Source of the DNA: an uncultured Gammaproteobacteria bacterium
GTDB taxonomy: Bacteria; Pseudomonadota; Gammaproteobacteria; Eutrophobiales; Eutrophobiaceae
Direction of reading: 5' to 3'
Length of the DNA: 64,000 nucleotides
Assembly: GCA_943788005.1 (NCBI GenBank)
Contig: CALSOP010000002.1
Coordinates: 898,573-962,572, forward strand
The notes below the pieces were generated by a model. That model worked only from the letters and a program-made list of their open reading frames with translations. It was not told the DNA's origin and did not search any database. Positions 38,227 through 48,425 of the stretch are shown piece by piece. Every line of letters starts with the position of its first letter. Position 1 is the stretch's first letter. The translations under genes were made by a program, and so were the position numbers.

Positions 38227-40224
38227 CTATTTAATTAATTCATTTACCGTTTTAATCAGGTTTTCTTCGGTCAGTCCAAAATATTTATACACTTCATTTG
38301 CCGGAGCGGATTCACCAAAAGTATCGACCCCGAGTGCGACGCCATCCAGGCCGATATACTTACGCCAATATTCTGTGACACCTGCTTCAACAGCGACACG
38401 CATACGACAGTTATTAGGTAATACAGTTTCTTTATAAGCATCGTCTTGTTGGTCGAATAGATTGGTGGAGGGCATTGAGACCACACGAATCTTTTTGCCT
38501 TCCGCATTTAATTTGATTGCCGTGTTCATGGCCATTTCCACTTCAGAACCCGTCGCTATAATAATGGCATCAGGCTCTCCTTCGGCATCTAACAAAATAT
38601 AGCCACCGCGTTTAATGTTGCTAATCTGCGCCTCATCACGTTGCATGTGTGCAAGACTCTGGCGAGAAAACAACAAACTTGTTGGGCCATCGCGACGTTC
38701 AATCGCAGCTTGCCACGCGATAGCCGTTTCTACCGCATCACAAGGACGCCATAATGACATGTTCGGCATCAAACGCAGTGTTGCTGCTTGTTCAACTGCT
38801 TGATGGGTTGGGCCATCTTCACCGAGGCCGATTGAATCATGTGTGTAGATAAAGATATTCTGTTTCTTCATTAAAGCCGACATGCGCAAGGCATTTCTTG
38901 CGTACTCGGAGAACATTAAGAATGTAGCCGAGTAAGGGATAAACCCACCATGTAGTGATATGCCTGTATTGATGGCAGACATTGCGAACTCTCGCACACC
39001 ATAATTAATGGTATTGCCATTTTTGTTTGCATTGCTAATAGCAACGGTACCTGACCAACTGGTCAAATTCGAACAAGCCAGATCAGCTGAACCACCGATC
39101 AATTCCGGCAAATGCTGCGCCAATGCTTCAATAGAATTTTGTGACGCCTTACGAGATGCAATTGATTCGCCTTTTTCATTTGTTGCATTTACATAGTCAT
39201 TAACAACGTTATGCCAGTTATTAGGTAGATCGCCACGCATGCGGCGTTTATATTCAGCAGCCAGCTCGGGATATGCTGAGGCATAGGCGGATAATTTTTC
39301 ATTCCATGCCGATTCCAGCTCATTGCCTCGTTGTTTTGCATTCCAGGCATCATAATGCTCATCGGGGATAATAAAGGCGTCATGTTTCCAGCCGAGGTTT
39401 TCTCGGGTAAGTTTTATTTCTTCATCGCCTAACGGAGCACCATGGCTGGCTGCTTTACCTTCTTTGTTCGGTGAACCGCAACCGATAGTAGTTTTGCAAA
39501 CCAACATACTGGGTTGTGATTCATTGGCTTTTGCGCTTTCAATAGCTTTCTTGATTGCATCCGGATTGTGACCATCAATATCACGAATAACATGCCAGCC
39601 GTAAGCTTCATAACGTGCAGCAACATCTTCGGCAAACCAGCCTTCAATATCACCATCGATAGAGATTTGATTGCTGTCATAGAGGGTGATTAACTTGCCA
39701 AGACCTAATGTGCCAGCAAGCGAGCATGCTTCATGTGATATGCCTTCCATTAAACAACCATCGCCAACAGTAACGTAGGTGTGATGATCGACAATATTAA
39801 AACCATCTTTATTAAATTTTGCGGCCAATACGGACTCTGCGATTGCCATGCCGACAGCATTAGTAATCCCTTGCCCAAGAGGGCCAGTCGTGGTTTCTAC
39901 ACCTGGTGCGTAACCATATTCAGGGTGGCCGGGTGTCTTTGAATGTAACTGGCGGAAATTTTTAAGTTCATCAATTGTTAAGTCATAACCTGACAGATGC
40001 AATAAAGAGTATACTAGCATTGAGCCGTGACCATTCGACATAACAAAGCGATCTCGGTTGTCCCAGTCTGGATTTGCCGGATTATGTTTCAGAAAATCAT
40101 TCCACAGGACTTCGGCGATATCTGCCATACCCATTGGAGCGCCTGGGTGCCCAGAGTTAGCTCGTTGTACTGCATCCATACTTAAAGCACGAATCGCATT
40201 GGCAAGTTCATGCCTTGTCAGCAT
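38227..40224 (-). CDS. tkt: Transketolase
   Basis: 665 residues from [20 protein letters not shown]. The start is fixed by GGGGG seven bases upstream; the frame stays open further, but those codons do not resemble the family. Thiamine diphosphate binding is shown by [15 protein letters not shown], with GHPGAPMG and [15 protein letters not shown] further motifs. It transfers two-carbon units in the pentose phosphate or Calvin cycles. It is the first gene of the five-enzyme leftward block. Its ribosome-binding site lies in a long inverted repeat. Confidence 0.96.
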   Translation of the reverse strand: MLTRHELANAIRALSMDAVQRANSGHPGAPMGMADIAEVLWNDFLKHNPANPDWDNRDRFVMSNGHGSMLVYSLLHLSGYDLTIDELKNFRQLHSKTPGHPEYGYAPGVETTTGPLGQGITNAVGMAIAESVLAAKFNKDGFNIVDHHTYVTVGDGCLMEGISHEACSLAGTLGLGKLITLYDSNQISIDGDIEGWFAEDVAARYEAYGWHVIRDIDGHNPDAIKKAIESAKANESQPSMLVCKTTIGCGSPNKEGKAASHGAPLGDEEIKLTRENLGWKHDAFIIPDEHYDAWNAKQRGNELESAWNEKLSAYASAYPELAAEYKRRMRGDLPNNWHNVVNDYVNATNEKGESIASRKASQNSIEALAQHLPELIGGSADLACSNLTSWSGTVAISNANKNGNTINYGVREFAMSAINTGISLHGGFIPYSATFLMFSEYARNALRMSALMKKQNIFIYTHDSIGLGEDGPTHQAVEQAATLRLMPNMSLWRPCDAVETAIAWQAAIERRDGPTSLLFSRQSLAHMQRDEAQISNIKRGGYILLDAEGEPDAIIIATGSEVEMAMNTAIKLNAEGKKIRVVSMPSTNLFDQQDDAYKETVLPNNCRMRVAVEAGVTEYWRKYIGLDGVALGVDTFGESAPANEVYKYFGLTEENLIKTVNELIK

Positions 40225-40231
40225 AGTAGAT

Positions 40232-40423
40232 CCCCCAAAGTGGCAATTAAGCCTAAAATAATGATTGTTAATTATTGCTGCATTCAAAGCCTGATGTTGT
40301 GCCATCAGTTGACGACGACGATCATTTGCAGAGCTTAATTACCGCTAAATATAGTGCGATGATACAGGCAGGTTTTTACCTAAAATCAAGCCGCACATTG
40401 TCGCTTAACTGCCACTTTGGAGC
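40232..40423 (-). promoter_or_regulatory. Long inverted repeat spanning the tkt leader, covering its ribosome-binding site
   Basis: Two 21-base arms lie at 40232-40252 and 40403-40423. They share CCAAAGTGGCA and TTAAGC in opposite orientation. In the leftward RNA they could form 20 consecutive base pairs, two of them G-U, burying the GGGGG ribosome-binding site of tkt. Short direct repeats AGATCC lie at 40228-40233 and 40425-40430, so a 190-base MITE-like element is the alternative reading. Confidence 0.6.
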
Positions 40424-40429
40424 AAGATC

Positions 40430-40990
40430 CTAAGCACTATTTTTCCACTTTATAGAGCAACCCATGCTAGGAATTTGATGTTTTGGCCCATTTCCAGTGT
40501 TGGCAACTTCGATCATGGCCTCAAGGAGGTCATGTTTGCTGGTTTTCGAGGGTGTTTTCATGCCGCTATCATCAAGCCTGCCTCGGTATTGCAGTTCTAG
40601 AGATGCGTTATAGCCAAAAAAGTCTGGCGTACAAATAGCACCATAAGCCTTGGCGACTTCCTGAGATTCATCGAATAAATAAGGGAACAGATAATTATAC
40701 TCAGCTGCCACTTTTTGCATGTTCTCGAAAGAATCTTCCGGGTAATCGTCAGGGTCGTTTGACATGATGGCGACACTATTAATCCCGGCATCCATTAGTT
40801 TCAATACATCATCAACAAGTCTTGTCTGTATCGCCTTTACGTAAGGACAGTGATTACAAATAAACATAATCAGCGTACCTTTCTCGCCGGCACAGTCGGC
40901 CAAAGACCATTCCTTTCCATCTGTGCCAATCAGATTAAATTCGATCGCTTTTTCCCCAAAGTTACAAATCGGGGTCTCCATCAACACCAT
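40430..40990 (-). CDS. Thioredoxin-fold peroxiredoxin-like protein (AhpC/TSA type)
   Basis: 186 residues. The redox motif is CNHCPYVKA near residue 45, in the family of thioredoxin-like proteins with NHCP, and SNDPDDYPEDSFENM follows. It is probably a cytoplasmic thiol-dependent reductase; specific substrate unknown. Translation may start at MVLMETP or the METP methionine. It is upstream of tkt on the same strand with a 205-base gap that consists mostly of the inverted-repeat element, and divergent from metK. Confidence 0.83.
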   Translation of the reverse strand: MVLMETPICNFGEKAIEFNLIGTDGKEWSLADCAGEKGTLIMFICNHCPYVKAIQTRLVDDVLKLMDAGINSVAIMSNDPDDYPEDSFENMQKVAAEYNYLFPYLFDESQEVAKAYGAICTPDFFGYNASLELQYRGRLDDSGMKTPSKTSKHDLLEAMIEVANTGNGPKHQIPSMGCSIKWKNSA

Positions 40991-41008
40991 AATTAGGTCG
41001 CCTATATC

Positions 41009-41029
41009 AATATTTATGTAGTAAATATT
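41009..41029. promoter_or_regulatory. Perfect AT-rich palindrome in the divergent thioredoxin/metK promoter region
   Basis: AATATTTA and TAAATATT (8-base arms) are separated by TGTAG. It could be an operator or an AT-rich promoter feature. Arms contain only A and T, so chance is a real possibility. Confidence 0.35.
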
Positions 41030-41131
41030 ACCGCGTTTATAAAAATATCGTCATATTTAGTGCGATAACGTCCCAATGAGGATAGAATTCGCGCGGTTAA
41101 AAATTCTAATTACAACGCTTACGGAATAAAT

Positions 41132-42295
41132 ATGGCAGACAATTACTTATTCACTTCAGAATCAGTTTCTGAAGGACACCCGGACAAAGTCGCAGATCAG
41201 ATCTCAGATGCTGTCGTCGATGCAATTTTCACTGATGATAATAAGGCACGCATCGCTTGTGAGACAATGGTCAACACAGGGATGGTTGTGCTTTCCGGGG
41301 AGATTACGACATCAACCTATGTTGATATGCAAGACGTTGCTCGCCAGACAATCCGTGAAATTGGCTATGATCATTCAGACATGGGTTTTGATTGGGAGTC
41401 TTGTGCGGTATTGGTTTCCATCGATAAACAGTCACCGGATATTGCTCAAGGCGTGAATGAAGGCGAAGGCCTGGATTTAAATCAGGGCGCGGGCGACCAG
41501 GGCTTGATGTTCGGTTACGCTTGTAATGAGACGGATGTTTTGATGCCTTTCCCGATTACTTATTCTCACTTGTTGGTTAAGAAACAGGCCGAGGTCCGTA
41601 AAGCAGGCAAATTAGCCTGGTTAAGACCAGATGCGAAATCACAGGTCACCGTTGTTTATGAAGATGGTAAGCCTAAATCTATTGATACGGTCGTGTTATC
41701 TACGCAGCATGACCCTGATGTTGAGCATAAAGATCTTGAGCAGGCCGTTATCGAAGAGATAATCAAGCCGGTATTACCAGAGAATATGATCACTGATAAA
41801 ACACGCTATCTTGTTAATCCTACAGGACGTTTCGTTATTGGTGGACCTGTGGGTGATTGTGGTTTAACTGGACGCAAGATTATTGTTGATACTTATGGCG
41901 GCATGGCACGTCATGGTGGCGGCGCCTTTTCTGGCAAAGACCCTTCCAAAGTAGATCGCTCAGCTGCTTATGCTGCACGTTATGTGGCTAAAAATGTTGT
42001 TGCTGCAGGTCTTGCGGATCGCTGTGAATTACAATTATCTTATGCAATCGGGGTTGCTGAGCCCACTTCAATTAGTATTGAGACATTTGGTGCAGGTAAG
42101 GTTGAAGAGGCTAAATTGATTGATGCTATTAGAGAAGTTTTTGACCTTCGTCCAAAAGGCATTATCAATATGCTGGATCTTTTACGACCAATCTATCGTC
42201 AAACGGCTGCTTACGGGCATTTTGGTCGTAGTGATATTGATTTGCCATGGGAAAAAACGGATAGGGCAGATGCATTAAAGGACGCTTTGTCATAG
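41132..42295 (+). CDS. metK: S-adenosylmethionine synthetase
   Basis: 387 residues, slightly over the E. coli length of 384. Motifs: [41 protein letters not shown], the phosphate loop [18 protein letters not shown]. It forms S-adenosylmethionine from methionine and ATP. A terminator separates it from the SAH-riboswitch-controlled ahcY. The frame is intact, unlike the two genes following. Confidence 0.97.
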   Translation: MADNYLFTSESVSEGHPDKVADQISDAVVDAIFTDDNKARIACETMVNTGMVVLSGEITTSTYVDMQDVARQTIREIGYDHSDMGFDWESCAVLVSIDKQSPDIAQGVNEGEGLDLNQGAGDQGLMFGYACNETDVLMPFPITYSHLLVKKQAEVRKAGKLAWLRPDAKSQVTVVYEDGKPKSIDTVVLSTQHDPDVEHKDLEQAVIEEIIKPVLPENMITDKTRYLVNPTGRFVIGGPVGDCGLTGRKIIVDTYGGMARHGGGAFSGKDPSKVDRSAAYAARYVAKNVVAAGLADRCELQLSYAIGVAEPTSISIETFGAGKVEEAKLIDAIREVFDLRPKGIINMLDLLRPIYRQTAAYGHFGRSDIDLPWEKTDRADALKDALS

Positions 42296-42345
42296 ACAAT
42301 AATTAAAGCATTCTTAATTATTTGACGATAAGGTCTTTGAATCTA

Positions 42346-42380
42346 GAAGCGGGTAGTACTATACTCCCGCTTCGATTTTA
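42346..42380 (+). terminator. Terminator-like hairpin after metK
   Basis: GAAGCGGG at 42346-42353 pairs with CCCGCTTC at 42366-42373, followed by GATTTTA. The T-run is short, but the GC-rich 8-base stem and position fit metK termination. Confidence 0.7.
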
Positions 42381-42390
42381 CAACCGTAGA

Positions 42391-42463
42391 TCTGAGGAGC
42401 GTTGCGACGGATTCCTAATCCGCTAGGCTCAGACAAACACGGCACATTTGCAACGGCGCTCGC
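42391..42463 (+). promoter_or_regulatory. S-adenosylhomocysteine (SAH) riboswitch
   Basis: The segment matches the SAH riboswitch pattern GAGGAGCG..GC, ..AGGCTC, ..GCAACGGCGCTC. Helices fit: GAGCGTTGC (42397-42405) with GCAA plus CGCTC (42450-42461), hairpin CGGATT / AATCCG (42408-42422), and pseudoknot TCTGAG (42391-42396) with CTCAGA (42428-42433). It lies 28 bases before the ahcY start. The class turns on SAH hydrolase expression when SAH accumulates. Confidence 0.93.
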
Positions 42464-42490
42464 TTAATTGTTTTTAATAGGAGAAACAAT

Positions 42491-43909
42491 ATGAGCGTAG
42501 ATGCTACCTCTGTATACACCCGATTACCACGTTGCTGACATTTCTTTGGCTGATTGGGGCCATAAAGAAATTCGTATCGCTGAAACTGAAATGCCTGGCT
42601 CTGGTCTCTATCCGAGAAGAATACAAAACGGAAAAGCCTTTAAAAGGTGCACGCATTGCAGGTTCATTGCATATGACCATTCAAACCGCAGTGCTGATAG
42701 AGACACTTATCGCATTGGGCGCGGAAGTTCGATGGGTATCTTGCAACATTTTTTCTACACAAGATCATGCCGCAGCAGCAATCGCGGATCAGAATATTCC
42801 CGTTTTTGCCTATAAGGGCGAAACGCTTGAAGAGTACTGGGATTATACCCACCGCATCATGACTTGGTCGGACGGTGGTTCTCCGAACATGATCCTTGAC
42901 GACGGTGGCGATGCGACCATGTTATTGATCCTTGGGACCAAAGCTGAAAGCGACTTATCTGTTCTCGACAACCCTGGCTCTGAAGAAGAGACATTTTTAT
43001 TTGCCGCTATAAAAGCTAAACTAGCTACAGACAGTACCTTTTATTCTCGGACTTTGGCCTGTATTCAAGGTGTAACCGAAGAGACTACAACTGGCGTACA
43101 ACGTCTGTATCAAATGCAAAAGAAAGGTGAATTACCTTTTCCTGCGATCAATGTTAATGACTCGGTTACTAAATCCAAATTTGATAATTTGTACGGATGT
43201 CGTGAATCTCTGGTTGATGGGATCAAGCGTGCAACCGATGTAATGATTGCTGGTAAGGTCGCATTGGTCTTGGGTTATGGTGATGTTGGTAAGGGAAGTG
43301 CACAGTCCCTACGTGGCTTGGGTGCGACGGTCTGGATTACTGAAATTGATCCAATATGCGCCTTACAGGCTTCGATGGAAGGGTATCGTGTTGTCAGATT
43401 AGAAGATGTTGTTGACAAATCGATATCTTTGTTACAACCACCGGAAACTTCAACATTATTCGCCATGACAATTTAGTCAAAATGAAAGATCAGGCTATTG
43501 TTTGTAACATCGGTCATTTTGATAATGAAATTGATATTGCCAGTCTCGAGAAGTACGAATGGGAAGAGATTAAGCCGCAGGTTGATCATGTCATATTCCC
43601 TGATGGGAAACGTATTATACTACTTGCTAAAGGGCGTTTGGTTAATCTGGGTTGTGCTACAGGGCACCCGAGTTTTGTTATGTCTAATTCATTCACCAAC
43701 CAGGTGTTAGCGCAAATTGAGCTTGTTCGTTCGTGGCGAAAACTATGGCAAAGATGTTTATGTTTTACCTAAACACCTTGATGAAAAGGTCGCGAGGCTT
43801 CATCTCGATAGAATTGGTGCAAAATTGACAACGCTAACTCAAGAACAAGCAGACTATATTAGCGTACCGGTTGAATGGGCCTTATAAACCTGAACATTAT
43901 CGTTACTAA
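42491..43909 (+). pseudogene. ahcY: S-adenosylhomocysteine hydrolase, frame broken about five times
   Basis: Starts [10 protein letters not shown] after TAGGAGA. Conceptual joining of frames gives a full-length AhcY ending PYKPEHYRY. The frames meet near 42520 (extra C), 42600 (extra T), 43420 (one base missing), 43728 (extra G) and 43876 (extra T). Between the breaks the residues are fully conserved: NAD-binding [39 protein letters not shown] and [16 protein letters not shown]. No stop has arisen by substitution. Either the sequence has errors here or the gene decayed very recently. The product would hydrolyse SAH to adenosine and homocysteine. Confidence 0.85.
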
Positions 43910-43985
43910 TAGCATTGCCCGTCCCTTTTAGAGGGGGCGTGGTAGTTCAATTATTTTTTTAGAAACGCAGAACAGGATTCAATAA

Positions 43986-44853
43986 ATGGAATCGCAAAAA
44001 CAATACAAACCCAAGTTCAGCTTTGAATTTTTTCCGGCAAGGACACCGGAGGCAATCGGTAAATTACAAACTACACAGGCTGAGTTGGCTGAGATGAAGC
44101 CGGACTTCTTTTCGGTAACATTTGGAGCAGGTGGTAGCACACGCGACATGACCTTTGATACGGTGATGGATATTCATACGAAGACAGGAATTGAAGCGGC
44201 ACCACATATTTCATGTATTGGTAGTCAGAACGATGATATCAAAGCCATCCTCGATAAATATATTGAAAATGGAATCAAGCGGATTGTGGCTCTGCGTGGC
44301 GATCTGCCTTCTGGCTCAGCTGGCTATGGCCAGTTTAGATACGCTAATGAACTGGTAGAATTTATCAGGAAGGAAACGGGTGATCATTTTCATATCGAGG
44401 TTGCAGCCTATCCAGAGTTTCATCCCCAGGCATCCAATGCACAGTCGGATATGGAAAACTTTAAAAAGAAAATTGATGCTGGTGCAAACGGTGCAATTAC
44501 TCAGTATTTTTACAATCCTTTTGCCTATTATCGTTTTGTCGATAATTGTGAAAAATTAGGCGTAGATGTGCCAATCGTGGCAGGTGTGATGCCGATTATT
44601 AATTGCACTCAACTTACTCCGATTTTCTGAGGGTTGTGGTGCAGAAATCCCACGCTGGATATTGAAGCGGCTTCAAGAGTTTGGTGATGATCGAGTTTCG
44701 ATTCGTAAGTTCGGTATTGATGTCACCACCGAGCTTTGTGAGCAATTACTTACTAACGGAGCCCCAGGGCTTCATTTCTACACCATGAATCAATCTGCTG
44801 CAAGTGTCGCTATCTGGCGAAATCTTGGTATAGATCAAAGAGTTAATGGGTAG
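43986..44853 (+). pseudogene. metF: 5,10-methylenetetrahydrofolate reductase, one frame break
   Basis: Residues 1-210 read normally: FSFEFFPARTPEA, FFSVTFGAGGSTRD, RIVALRGDLP, EVAAYPEFHP and ITQYFYNPFAYYRF. Near 44617-44622 one extra base (ACTCCGATTT where ACTCGATTT is expected) ends the first frame at TGA. The second frame continues with SEGCGAEIPRWILKRLQE, then GAPGLHFYTMNQS, to 44853. Corrected length about 288 residues matches MetF. It supplies methyltetrahydrofolate for methionine and follows ahcY in the methyl cycle block. Confidence 0.85.
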
Positions 44854-45043
44854 CGCTGGTTTCAATACTATTTTACCTTCTGTTCTTTTAGGTTTTTTTA
44901 ATCTCTCCTTTTTGCCAAGGACGCTTATTTGTACTTGCTGTAAGCTCTTTTTGGCTGTATGTTTGACTGTGAAAGTATTTAGGAATCAATGCTTTGTCGT
45001 CGACAGTTAAAAAATAAATAGATTAGCAAATACAGAAAAGCCT

Positions 45044-46435
45044 TTGCTCTTATTCGTGGATGATGATTCCATCATTGTCGATGCACTTTCTATCGTTCTG
45101 GAAAAAGATTTTGACCTAATTACCGCGGAGTCTCGTCAACAAGTAAAGGCGCAGCTTCAAGACCTATCCGTCAAGCCTTCACTGGCTCTGGTTGATCTTG
45201 GTTTGCCTCCAAAGCCACATTCACCAGAGGAAGGATTTAAACTGATTGAAGAGTTGATGGCGGTTAATGACAGTTTTAAAATTCTTGTTCTATCAGGGCA
45301 AGATGAAGAAGTGAATATTCACCACGCATTAACTTTGGGCGCGGTGGATTTTATCCCAAAGCCATGTGACATGTCTTTATTAAAGGCTAGGCTGGGACAC
45401 CAAATGATGATGTTGCAAGCAGAGTCTTCAGAGAAAGAATCTCCCGTTAGCGACACTAAACTTTTAGGTGACAGCGCGGCGCTTAAAACATTACGTGATT
45501 TAATCAACCAATTTGCAGATACGCCTTTCCCGGTTCTTGTGGAAGGTGAGTCAGGTACAGGCAAGGAGTTAGTTGCTGAAGAGCTGCATAATTCAAGTAG
45601 TCGTAAAAATGCCCCTTTCATGACAATCAATTGTGCTGCTTTCACTCCTGAATTATTAGAGGCCCAATTGTTTGGTCATGCAAAAGGCGCGTTCACTGGT
45701 GCCGCTTCTGAACGAGCAGGTTTTTTTGAGGATGCCGGTGAAGGCACACTATTTCTGGACGAAATAGGTGAGTTGCCTCTGTCTTTACAATCGAAGTTAT
45801 TAAGAGTTCTCGAAAATGGTGAGTTTTATCGCATTGGTGAGACTAAATCGCGCATATCCAAGGCAAGAATAGTAGCGGCAACAAATCGTGATTTAAAAGA
45901 AGAAGTCAGGTCGGGTGGTTTTCGCCAAGATCTTTATCATCGCCTCTGTGTCTTGACGATTCATGTGCCTGCATTAAGAGAGCGTGAGCAAGATGTACTT
46001 AATCTGATGGAATATTTCAGGAAGATGTATGCTGCCGGTAACCCAGCTGTTGAGTTAGATGAAACAGCAAGTGAATTATTGAAGAAGTATTCTTTTCCGG
46101 GAAATATCAGAGAATTACGTAATATAGCAATTCGCTTATCGGCTAAGTATTCAGGCAAAACAATATCTGCAAAATCTTTGAAAGATGAACTGGAAACGGA
46201 CTTTAATCAAAATGTGGATGACTTGAATAACGGAGATGATTTAATTGCTCAGGGCTTAGATGATAAAAATTTCCATCTGGATGAACAAATCTCAGTTTGG
46301 GAGCGAAAATATATTAATCATGCTTTATCGAAATGCAATGGAAATTTGAGCAAAGCGGCGCGTTTACTAGGTATAAATCGTACTACACTGTACAGTAGAA
46401 TTCAGCGATTAAACATAAAACTAGACACGGATTGA
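45044..46435 (+). CDS. prsR: PrsR-like sigma-54-dependent response regulator
   Basis: At least 463 residues. A receiver domain (LLFVDDDS, phosphoacceptor in ALVDLGLP near 52, LSGQ, PKPCD) is followed by an AAA+ domain with Walker A GESGTGKE near 167, GAFTGA near 215 for sigma-54 contact, FLDEIGELP, and a Fis-type helix-turn-helix at the end ([20 protein letters not shown]). The layout matches the PEP-CTERM-box regulator family. The only start at 45044 is TTG and falls about 7 residues late; upstream codons (ANTEKPL) look coding but no ATG or GTG is in frame and no ribosome-binding site is clear. Confidence 0.85.
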   Translation: MLLFVDDDSIIVDALSIVLEKDFDLITAESRQQVKAQLQDLSVKPSLALVDLGLPPKPHSPEEGFKLIEELMAVNDSFKILVLSGQDEEVNIHHALTLGAVDFIPKPCDMSLLKARLGHQMMMLQAESSEKESPVSDTKLLGDSAALKTLRDLINQFADTPFPVLVEGESGTGKELVAEELHNSSSRKNAPFMTINCAAFTPELLEAQLFGHAKGAFTGAASERAGFFEDAGEGTLFLDEIGELPLSLQSKLLRVLENGEFYRIGETKSRISKARIVAATNRDLKEEVRSGGFRQDLYHRLCVLTIHVPALREREQDVLNLMEYFRKMYAAGNPAVELDETASELLKKYSFPGNIRELRNIAIRLSAKYSGKTISAKSLKDELETDFNQNVDDLNNGDDLIAQGLDDKNFHLDEQISVWERKYINHALSKCNGNLSKAARLLGINRTTLYSRIQRLNIKLDTD

Positions 46436-46451
46436 TTGCACGGTAAAAAAG

Positions 46452-46997
46452 ATGTATTACGATTATTTTAATCTAAAGCAACCACCCTTCAAGATAACTC
46501 CGGACACGAGTTTGTTTTTTCCCGGCGGTGATCGTGGTGCTATCCTGGATGCTTTGATTTATGCCATTGTTAGTGGGGAAGGCATAGTTAAGTTGGTAGG
46601 TGAAGTGGGCAGTGGTAAGACGACGCTATGCCGAATGCTGGAAAAGGAATTACCGAAAAATATTGAGATAGTGTATCTGGCAAATCCGAGCTTATCGCCA
46701 GACAATATATTGCACGCAATCGCTTTTGAGCTTCATCTAAAAGTACGCCCTGATGACTCCCGCTTAAAGGTAATGAACTCATTGCAAAATTACCTTCTTG
46801 AACGTCATGCGGAAAATAAACAAATCGTTGTCTTTGTAGAAGAAGCGCAAAGTATGCCGATTGCTACTCTTGAAGAGATACGTTTACTCAGCAATCTTGA
46901 AACGGCGCAAAATAAACTTTTGCAGATCGTCATCTTTGGACAGCCCGAACTAGACGTAATGATTGTACCCCGTCAGCACCATGTGGACCAACTAGCC
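46452..46997 (+). pseudogene. ExeA/MshM-type AAA ATPase, 3' end lost at IS insertion
   Basis: The first roughly 167 residues are a good ExeA-like AAA domain: MYYDYFNLKQPPFKITPD, Walker A GEVGSGKTT at 50-58, Walker B VVFVEEAQ near 126-133, sensor-like LSNLET, ending at IFGQPELDV. After that the frame runs into unrelated residues and stops at the IS edge. Intact relatives are 260-500 residues, some with peptidoglycan-binding tails, and act in type II secretion, MSHA pilus or exosortase loci. The remainder is not found beyond the IS, so an IS-associated deletion is likely. Confidence 0.8.
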
Positions 46998-47046
46998 TGA
47001 TTGTCTAAGAGATAGTTTTAGTTCATCGTTAACCCAAGAGGAAACG

Positions 47047-47409
47047 ATGATGACAAGTAAAAGAAGTGTAGAACATACTGTGCGCGATATTCGTCGACGC
47101 ACCCGTAAAAAATATTCAGCAGAAGAAAAAATTCGTATCGTACTTGAAGGCTTACGCGGCGAAGAAAGCATCGCTGAGCTATGTCGCAAGGAAGGACTAA
47201 ACCCAAATGTTTACTACCGTTGGTCGAAAGACTTTCTGGAGGCAGGTAAGAAACGTTTATCAGGCGATATCGTACGTGAAGCGACCTCAGATGAAGTCAA
47301 AGAACTGCGTGCTGAAACATCTGCGCTGAAAGAAACCTTAGGCGAAGTAGTCATGGAGAATCGGCTGCTTAAAAAAAGCGTGCTCGGGGATGGGGAGGAC
47401 GATATATGA
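47047..47409 (+). CDS. IS3-family transposase OrfA
   Basis: 120 residues. A helix-turn-helix (KYSAEEKIRIVLEGLRGEESIAELCRKEG, NPNVYYRWSKDFL) is followed by a leucine-zipper-like coiled coil (ELRAETSALKETLGEVVMENRLL). It binds the IS ends. Its stop overlaps the OrfB start (ATGA). Two adjacent ATGs are possible starts. Confidence 0.92.
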   Translation: MMTSKRSVEHTVRDIRRRTRKKYSAEEKIRIVLEGLRGEESIAELCRKEGLNPNVYYRWSKDFLEAGKKRLSGDIVREATSDEVKELRAETSALKETLGEVVMENRLLKKSVLGDGEDDI

Positions 47410-48404
47410 GGTACTTAGCATCGGATAAAGTCGAGATTATTCAACTGGTACAGAACTCAGATCTGTCGGTTCGACAAACGCTGACTCGGCTGGACATTCA
47501 TAAGTCCACTTTTTACAACTGGCTCAAACGTTATGAAGAGAATGGCGTTGATGGCTTGGAAGACAAGAAGCCGATTCCCCATGCGGTATGGAATAAAATC
47601 ACCGAAGACCACTGTGAAGCCGTTATTGAGTTAGCCTTAGAGAAGCCTGATTTGTCTCCACGAGAGTTAGCCGTAAATTACACTGACAACAAGGCTTACT
47701 TCGTCTCAGAATCCACGGTGTACAGGCTGCTGAAAGAACAAGACTTAATTGCCAGTCCGGCCTATATCCTGATGGAGGCCAGTGATAAGTTTCAACAGCC
47801 CACTACGCGCGTGAATGAGATGTGGCAAACGGATTTTACCTATTTCAAGATTATCGGTTGGGGTTGGTATTACTTATCCACGGTATTAGATGATTACTCA
47901 CGTTACATTATTGCCTGGCGTTTATGTACGGGCATGAGTAGCCGTGATGTCTCTGATACGCTGGATGACGCCTTACGCTTTACGGGACTTGATACAGTAA
48001 AGGTAAATCATAAACCGCGTTTACTCAGTGACAATGGCCCGTGTTATATCTCCGGTGAATTAGCCGATTACCTTGAAGAAAACGGTATGACGCACACTCG
48101 AGGTCGACCTTATCATCCACAAACACAAGGCAAGATAGAGCGCTGGCATCGTTCAATGAAGAATCAGATATTACTTCACCACTATTATTTCCCCGGGGAA
48201 CTGGAGGAACAGTTGCAGCGTTTTGTGAGTTATTACAACCATGAGCGTTATCATGAATCACTTGATAACCTGACACCGGCTGATGTCTTTTATGGGCGTG
48301 GCGAAGAAATACTAAGTCAACGAGAGCTAATCAAACAAAACACGTTAGCGATGAGACGACAAATGCATTACGATAAACAACAAGTGAAGCACATAACCTA
48401 TTGA
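47406..48404 (+). CDS. IS3-family transposase OrfB (integrase catalytic domain)
   Basis: 332 residues. An N-terminal helix-turn-helix (SVRQTLTRLDIHKSTFYNWLKRYEE) precedes the DDE core: aspartate in QTDFTYF near 143, aspartate in SDNGPCY near 208, glutamate in GKIERWH 36 residues later, giving DD(35)E. The frame is intact, so the element may be active if OrfA and ends are competent. Confidence 0.93.
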   Translation: MRYLASDKVEIIQLVQNSDLSVRQTLTRLDIHKSTFYNWLKRYEENGVDGLEDKKPIPHAVWNKITEDHCEAVIELALEKPDLSPRELAVNYTDNKAYFVSESTVYRLLKEQDLIASPAYILMEASDKFQQPTTRVNEMWQTDFTYFKIIGWGWYYLSTVLDDYSRYIIAWRLCTGMSSRDVSDTLDDALRFTGLDTVKVNHKPRLLSDNGPCYISGELADYLEENGMTHTRGRPYHPQTQGKIERWHRSMKNQILLHHYYFPGELEEQLQRFVSYYNHERYHESLDNLTPADVFYGRGEEILSQRELIKQNTLAMRRQMHYDKQQVKHITY

Positions 48405-48425
48405 TGAACTAATGTGTCTCTTAAA

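Noticed and set aside
40991-41131. SAM riboswitch or Met box upstream of metK
   Set aside because: No SAM-I/II-like conserved core or MetJ-type AGACGTCT repeats could be seen.
42346-42463. Reading the metK hairpin as part of the SAH riboswitch
   Set aside because: The riboswitch helices close within 42391-42463; the 42346-42373 stem is separate and fits a metK terminator.
42491-43909. Programmed frameshifting in ahcY
   Set aside because: Five shifts of mixed direction, without slippery heptamers or conserved structures, are unlike any programmed event; AhcY is not known to be recoded.
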